DNA of 35,886 nucleotides, from positions 23,214 through 59,099 of the forward strand of contig DBPW01000029.1 of NCBI GenBank assembly GCA_002305015.1. Direction: 5' to 3'. The DNA is from Bacteroidales bacterium UBA1410 (GTDB lineage Bacteria; Bacteroidota; Bacteroidia; Bacteroidales; Dysgonomonadaceae). Below are positions 32,566 through 35,886 of this stretch, piece after piece (the stretch's first letter is position 1; the number at the start of each line of letters is the position of its first letter). The position numbers and the translations under genes are program-made. The notes below the pieces were generated by a model. The model did not search any database, had not been told where the DNA came from, and worked only from the letters and a program-made list of their open reading frames with translations.

Positions 32566-34863
32566 ATGATGAGAAAACTTCATTTTTTCTTGATATTTGT
32601 TTTGAGTGGTAGTATGGCCGGAAATGCAGTGGCTCAAAAGAAAGTCGATCCGGTAGATTTTGTGAATATTTTAGTAGGCACCCAGTCGAAATTCGAATTA
32701 TCCAACGGCAACACCTATCCGGCTGTTGCTCTTCCTTGGGGCATGAATTTCTGGACACCCCAAACGGGTAAAATGGGAGACGGTTGGCAATACCGATACG
32801 ATGCCGATAAAATCCGGGGTTTCAAGCAAACTCATCAACCCAGTCCGTGGATTAACGATTACGGACAGTTTTCCATTATGCCGATGACCGGAAAACCGGA
32901 ATTCGATCAGGATAAACGTGCCAGTTGGTTTTCGCATAAGGCCGAGATTGCAAAACCCTATTATTATAGCGTTTATTTGGCCGACTACGATGTTACGACA
33001 GAAATAACGCCTTCCGACAGAGCGGCAATTTTTCGTTTCACCTTTCCCAAAACAGACCGTGCTTATGTGCTGATCGATGCTTTCGATAAGGGATCGGCTG
33101 TGCAAATTTTGCCCGAAAAAAATGCCGTAATAGGCTATACTACACGCAATAGCGGCGGAGTTCCCGAGAATTTTAAAAATTATTTCGTTATCGTATTTGA
33201 TAAGCCGTTTGTGTATCAAAGCACGGTTAAAAACGGAGCAATTCAAGAAAATACGACAAAATGTGAGGCTGATCATGCAGCGGCTTTTATTGGCTTTTCT
33301 ACCCAAAAGCGCGGCGAGAAAGTGGTGGCCCATGTGGCTTCTTCGTTTATCAGCTACGAGCAGGCTTGGCAGAATTTAAAAGAAGTATCGGGGAAAGATT
33401 TCGAAACGGTAAAGATCGAGGGAAGGAAAGCATGGAATGAGGTGTTGGGCAGAATAGAGATAGAAGGGGGTAATCTCGATCAGAAACGTACGTTTTACTC
33501 GGCCCTGTATCGTTCCACTCTTTTTCCGCGAAAACTTTATGAAAAAGATGCCTCCGGTAAAATTATCCACTATAGCCCGTATAATGGTCAGGTTCTTCCC
33601 GGGTACATGTATACCGATACGGGTTTTTGGGATACGTTTCGAGCGTTGTTCCCCTTGCTGAATCTGATCTATCCGTCGGTTAACAGGGAAATTCAGGAAG
33701 GATTGGCAAATACCTACAAAGAAAGCGGATTCCTGCCCGAATGGGCAAGTCCGGGTCATCGGGGATGCATGGTCGGAAATAACTCTGCTTCGGTGGTTGC
33801 CGATGCCTATCTGAAAGGACTTCGCGGTTACGACATCGAAACGCTTTACGAAGCGATGTTGCATGGTGCCAATAGTGTTCACCCCACGGTTTCTTCGACC
33901 GGCCGTTTGGGATACGAATTTTATAACCGATTGGGCTATGTACCGTATAATGTGGGCATCAACGAAAGTGCAGCCCGCACCCTGGAATATGCGTATGACG
34001 ACTGGACGATCTATCGACTTGCCAAAGCATTGAATCGCCCTAAAAAAGAGATCGAGCTTTATGCTAAACGGTGCCAAAACTACCGCAATCTCTATTCTCC
34101 GGAATACAAGCTCATGAGGGGTAGAAATGAAGATGGCACGTTTCAATCGCCTTTTAGTCCCTTCAAGTGGGGAGATGCTTTCACCGAAGGCAACAGTTGG
34201 CATTATACGTGGTCTGTTTTTCACGATCCTCAGGGGTTGATCGATTTGATGGGAGGAGCAAAGGAGTTTGTGGCGATGCTGGATTCCGTATTTATCATGC
34301 CACCCGTATTCGATGCGAGTTATTATGGGGGTGTGATTCACGAAATTCGCGAGATGCAGGTCATGAACATGGGACAATATGCTCACGGGAATCAGCCGAT
34401 TCAACACATGATTTATCTGTATAATTATGCCGGCGAGCCCTGGAAAGCTCAATATTGGGTACGAGAAGTGATGGATCGGCTTTACACGCCTGCTCCCGAT
34501 GGATACTGCGGTGATGAGGATAACGGGCAAACTTCTGCATGGTATGTATTTTCTGCGATGGGATTTTATCCCGTTTGTCCGGGAAGTAACGAGTATGTCA
34601 TTGGTTCTCCTTTGTTCAATGAAATAAACATTAAGCTGGAGAACGGAAATGTTATTACCATTCATGCTGCAGGTAATGAGGCGTCGAAACGCTATATAGC
34701 AGGTATCGAGCTGAACGGAAAATCGTATTCAAAAAATTATTTTACCCATGAAGATCTGACCAAGGGAGCACAGATTGAAATGACGATGTCCGATAAGCCC
34801 AACCGTGCACGAGGTATTCAACCTGCTGATTTTCCCTATTCCTTTTCGAAAGAAAAGAGGTAG
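32566..34863 (+). CDS. GH92 alpha-mannosidase, probably alpha-1,2 specific
   Basis: A 765-residue exported GH92 enzyme, a calcium-dependent inverting exo-mannosidase. The signal peptide ends near NAVAQ; ATG codons at 32566 and 32569 are both possible starts. The N-terminal beta domain has DFVNILVGTQSKFELSNGNT and GFKQTHQPSPW. The catalytic domain has Glu541 in FTEGNSWHYTW, His592-Glu593 in VIHEIREM, and Asp650 and Asp652 in CGDEDNGQTSAWYVFSA. With an offset of 8 these coincide with Glu533 (acid), His584-Glu585 and Asp642/Asp644 (base region) of Bacteroides BT3990, an alpha-1,2-mannosidase; the numbering is from memory of that work. Together with GH125 it would trim the mannose arms of high-mannose N-glycans. 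Confidence 0.93.
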   Translation: MMRKLHFFLIFVLSGSMAGNAVAQKKVDPVDFVNILVGTQSKFELSNGNTYPAVALPWGMNFWTPQTGKMGDGWQYRYDADKIRGFKQTHQPSPWINDYGQFSIMPMTGKPEFDQDKRASWFSHKAEIAKPYYYSVYLADYDVTTEITPSDRAAIFRFTFPKTDRAYVLIDAFDKGSAVQILPEKNAVIGYTTRNSGGVPENFKNYFVIVFDKPFVYQSTVKNGAIQENTTKCEADHAAAFIGFSTQKRGEKVVAHVASSFISYEQAWQNLKEVSGKDFETVKIEGRKAWNEVLGRIEIEGGNLDQKRTFYSALYRSTLFPRKLYEKDASGKIIHYSPYNGQVLPGYMYTDTGFWDTFRALFPLLNLIYPSVNREIQEGLANTYKESGFLPEWASPGHRGCMVGNNSASVVADAYLKGLRGYDIETLYEAMLHGANSVHPTVSSTGRLGYEFYNRLGYVPYNVGINESAARTLEYAYDDWTIYRLAKALNRPKKEIELYAKRCQNYRNLYSPEYKLMRGRNEDGTFQSPFSPFKWGDAFTEGNSWHYTWSVFHDPQGLIDLMGGAKEFVAMLDSVFIMPPVFDASYYGGVIHEIREMQVMNMGQYAHGNQPIQHMIYLYNYAGEPWKAQYWVREVMDRLYTPAPDGYCGDEDNGQTSAWYVFSAMGFYPVCPGSNEYVIGSPLFNEINIKLENGNVITIHAAGNEASKRYIAGIELNGKSYSKNYFTHEDLTKGAQIEMTMSDKPNRARGIQPADFPYSFSKEKR

Positions 34864-34930
34864 TTTCTGGATAAGATAAAATATATCCGGGATAAAAAGG
34901 AGGTTGCTTCAACATAACAAATAAGCCCGT

Positions 34931-35040
34931 GAGAATCCAATAGTTGAATAGCTCAATAGCTCAATAGCTGAAATGGGTTTCCGATAGAAGTACAAATAAA
35001 AAAGAGGGTGTATCTCTATGTGATTTCACCCTCTTTTTTA
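34931..35040. repeat. Intergenic repeat, copy A, with octamer run
   Basis: This stretch and 35701-35836 share the same order of elements: GAGAATYCAATAG, a run of TCAATAGC-like octamers, TGAAATGGG, CCGATARAA, ACAAATAAAAA and a hairpin with GAGGGTG. Copy A has two exact TCAATAGC units (34953-34968) and a degenerate one before them. It lies between GH92 and rlpA. The two copies differ by indels in the octamer run and by point changes. Confidence 0.7.
34997..35040. terminator. Bidirectional terminator between GH92 and rlpA
   Basis: Arms TAAAAAAGAGGGTG (34997-35010) and CACCCTCTTTTTTA (35027-35040) are perfectly complementary over 14 bp with a 16-nt loop. T-runs are present in both orientations, so it can end both the GH92 transcript and the convergent rlpA transcript. 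Confidence 0.85.
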
Positions 35041-35064
35041 ATTAATCGAGAACGGCAGAACCGT

Positions 35065-35532
35065 TTATTTCAGGTTTTTCGAATACGTTGCGATCAGTTT
35101 TTTAGAAATATCGATGGCTGTTTCAGTAGGTATAAAAAGTTTCTTTATATCGAAGGGTTGAAGTGGGGGAGAAGGACTAAATTCCCATTCTTTTAATTCA
35201 ATTTCCGCTATGCCTCGCCCTATGATCCCCAGTTGTTTTGCTGCAGCATAGGATAAATCGATCAACCGGCTTTTTTTATGAGGTCCCCTGTCTGTAACTT
35301 TAACGACAACCATTTTGTCGTTTTCCGGATTTTTAACCATCAATAAGGTACCAAAGGGGTAGGTACGGTGAGCACACGTTAAACTGTCGCCGTGATACGG
35401 TTCGCCACTCGAGGTTTTTCTCCCTTGCATTTTGTGTGCATAGAAGGAGGCTTTCCCTTTTTCCTGAGATAAGGAATGTAAAGAGAGCGAGCTTACCATA
35501 AACACCATGAAAAAAGAAACTATTTTTTTCAT
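35065..35532 (-). CDS. rlpA: RlpA-like double-psi beta-barrel protein
   Basis: A 155-residue exported protein with a Sec signal peptide (MKKIVSFFMVFMVSSLSLHS) and one RlpA-type double-psi beta-barrel (about 27-113). Motifs are KASFYAHKMQGRKTSSGEPY, CAHRTYPFGTLLMV, VVKVTDRGPH with Asp81 (the expected catalytic Asp of RlpA lytic transglycosylases) and LIDLSYAAAKQLGI. There is no SPOR domain, so recruitment to the septum by denuded glycans is not expected from this protein alone. The C-terminal 40 residues are a Lys/Pro-rich tail without recognised motif. It is a single-gene unit, with a promoter at 35574-35604 and a terminator after it. Confidence 0.88.
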   Translation of the reverse strand: MKKIVSFFMVFMVSSLSLHSLSQEKGKASFYAHKMQGRKTSSGEPYHGDSLTCAHRTYPFGTLLMVKNPENDKMVVVKVTDRGPHKKSRLIDLSYAAAKQLGIIGRGIAEIELKEWEFSPSPPLQPFDIKKLFIPTETAIDISKKLIATYSKNLK

Positions 35533-35573
35533 AGGCTGACGATTTATACGTTGACGGTTTATACCTTGCGTTG

Positions 35574-35604
35574 CAAATTAACGCAATAATTTAAAAAGAT
35601 GCAA
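35574..35604 (-). promoter_or_regulatory. Probable rlpA promoter
   Basis: On the minus strand TTG (35604-35602) and TTAATTTG (35581-35574, seven of eight to TAnnTTTG) are 20 nt apart. The start would be near 35567, about 35 nt before the ATG. The leader holds two imperfect 15-bp tandem units (35536-35550 and 35551-35565, 12 of 15 identical). Apart from this, the gap 35533-35840 holds only repeat copy B. Confidence 0.5.
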
Positions 35605-35700
35605 CAATTTTCCATAAAAAGAACGCCAAGTTGCTTTCTGATTCCCCAAAGAGGTTCTCGGGAAAAATAATCGGCTGCATCAGTAAAAAAACAAGCCGCC

Positions 35701-35836
35701 GAGAATTCAATAGCTGATGGCTCATAGCTCATACCTGAATAGCTCAATAGATCAATAGCTCAATAGCTGAAATGGGCTCCGATAAAACTACAAATAAAAA
35801 GAGGGTGAAATCACGGGGTGATACATCCTCTTTTCG
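35701..35836. repeat. Intergenic repeat, copy B, with degenerate 7-9 bp array
   Basis: Second copy of the element at 34931-35040, in the same orientation. It has a longer array read as TCAATAGC, TGATGGC, TCATAGC, TCATACC, TGAATAGC, TCAATAG, ATCAATAGC and TCAATAGC, followed by TGAAATGGG and a hairpin with GAGGGTG. It ends 4 bp before the tRNA-Met 3' end. The unit-number difference between the copies suggests replication slippage. Confidence 0.7.
35797..35834 (-). terminator. Terminator of tRNA-Met, within repeat copy B
   Basis: Arms AAAAGAGGGTG (35797-35807) and CATCCTCTTTT (35824-35834) pair over 11 bp with one non-Watson-Crick position, and inner ATCA/TGAT (35810-35813, 35819-35822) extends the stem. 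On the minus strand it follows the tRNA by 6 bp and is followed by TTTTT. Confidence 0.7.
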
Positions 35837-35840
35837 ATAG

Positions 35841-35886
35841 TTGCGGAGACAAGACTCGAACTTGTGACCTTTGGGTTATGAGCCCA
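35841..35886 (-). tRNA. Elongator tRNA-Met (CAU), truncated at the window end
   Basis: On the minus strand the anticodon loop CTCATAA carries anticodon CAT (35880-35878), followed by variable loop AGGTC, a T-arm ACAAG-TTCGAGT-CTTGT, acceptor strand CTCCGCA and discriminator A (35841). This 3' half matches Bacteroidales elongator tRNA-Met. The 5' half, including D-arm and start, lies beyond the window. A CAU tRNA-Ile2 is less likely but cannot be fully excluded. Confidence 0.85.

Noticed and set aside
34452..34466. Gln in place of Glu in the GH92 motif HGNQP as a dead-enzyme sign
   Set aside because: The catalytic acid and base residues are elsewhere (Glu541, Asp650, Asp652) and all present; to my recollection many Bacteroidetes GH92 proteins have Gln here.
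33376..34665. A 429-codon open frame on the minus strand inside the GH92 gene
   Set aside because: Antisense to the catalytic domain of GH92; no family resemblance and no independent start signals.
35559..35747. A 62-codon frame upstream of rlpA
   Set aside because: It runs through repeat copy B and the rlpA promoter region and shows no protein-like pattern.
35701..35780. CRISPR-like array of short repeats
   Set aside because: Units are 7-9 bp with no spacers; this is a tandem microsatellite-like run, not a CRISPR.

Overview
The window looks like chromosomal DNA from a Bacteroidales bacterium, most likely a Dysgonomonadaceae/Porphyromonadaceae-type saccharolytic species; the genus is inference. 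The evidence is Bacteroidetes-type promoters (TTTG, about 19 nt, TAnnTTTG) upstream of several transcription units, no obvious Shine-Dalgarno sequences, a full Na+-NQR operon, a DUF4837 lipoprotein between rlmN and pdxA, and mannosidases of families GH92 and GH125. The window starts in the 3' end of one tRNA and ends inside an elongator tRNA-Met.

Layout: (1) 1-84, tRNA 3' end and its terminator. (2) 185-1852, an AbiE-type nucleotidyltransferase toxin-antitoxin pair with a good promoter and a perfect 13-bp inverted repeat in its leader. (3) 1894-9449, a five-gene minus-strand operon of exported glycan-acting proteins: PNGase F-like amidase, CBM9-like protein, GH29 fucosidase, GHL10-type protein and GH123/DUF4091-type lipoprotein. 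(4) 9523-12826, plus-strand rlmN, DUF4837 lipoprotein and pdxA, ending at a hairpin shared with the convergent next operon. (5) 12946-24752, one nine-gene minus-strand operon (leuA-leuC-leuD-cimA-leuB-ilvD-ilvB-ilvN-ilvC) that makes leucine, valine and, through citramalate, isoleucine. (6) 24831-30948, nqrABCDEF. (7) 31053-34863, plus-strand GH125 and GH92 mannosidases. (8) 34931-35886, an rlpA gene between two copies of an intergenic repeat that each end in a terminator, then tRNA-Met.

Two themes connect the genes. First, the PNGase-like operon plus GH29, GH125 and GH92 resemble a toolkit for releasing and trimming protein N-glycans, but with no SusC/SusD pair here. Second, the amino-acid operon carries a readable transcription attenuator: a 23-residue leader peptide with a dense run of Ile, Leu and Val codons, a 12-nt antiterminator segment overlapping its stop codon, and an intrinsic terminator before leuA. 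The citramalate synthase explains why one operon could serve all three branched-chain amino acids, matching the mixed codon content of the leader peptide. These are the two most interesting features; the abiE operator comes next.
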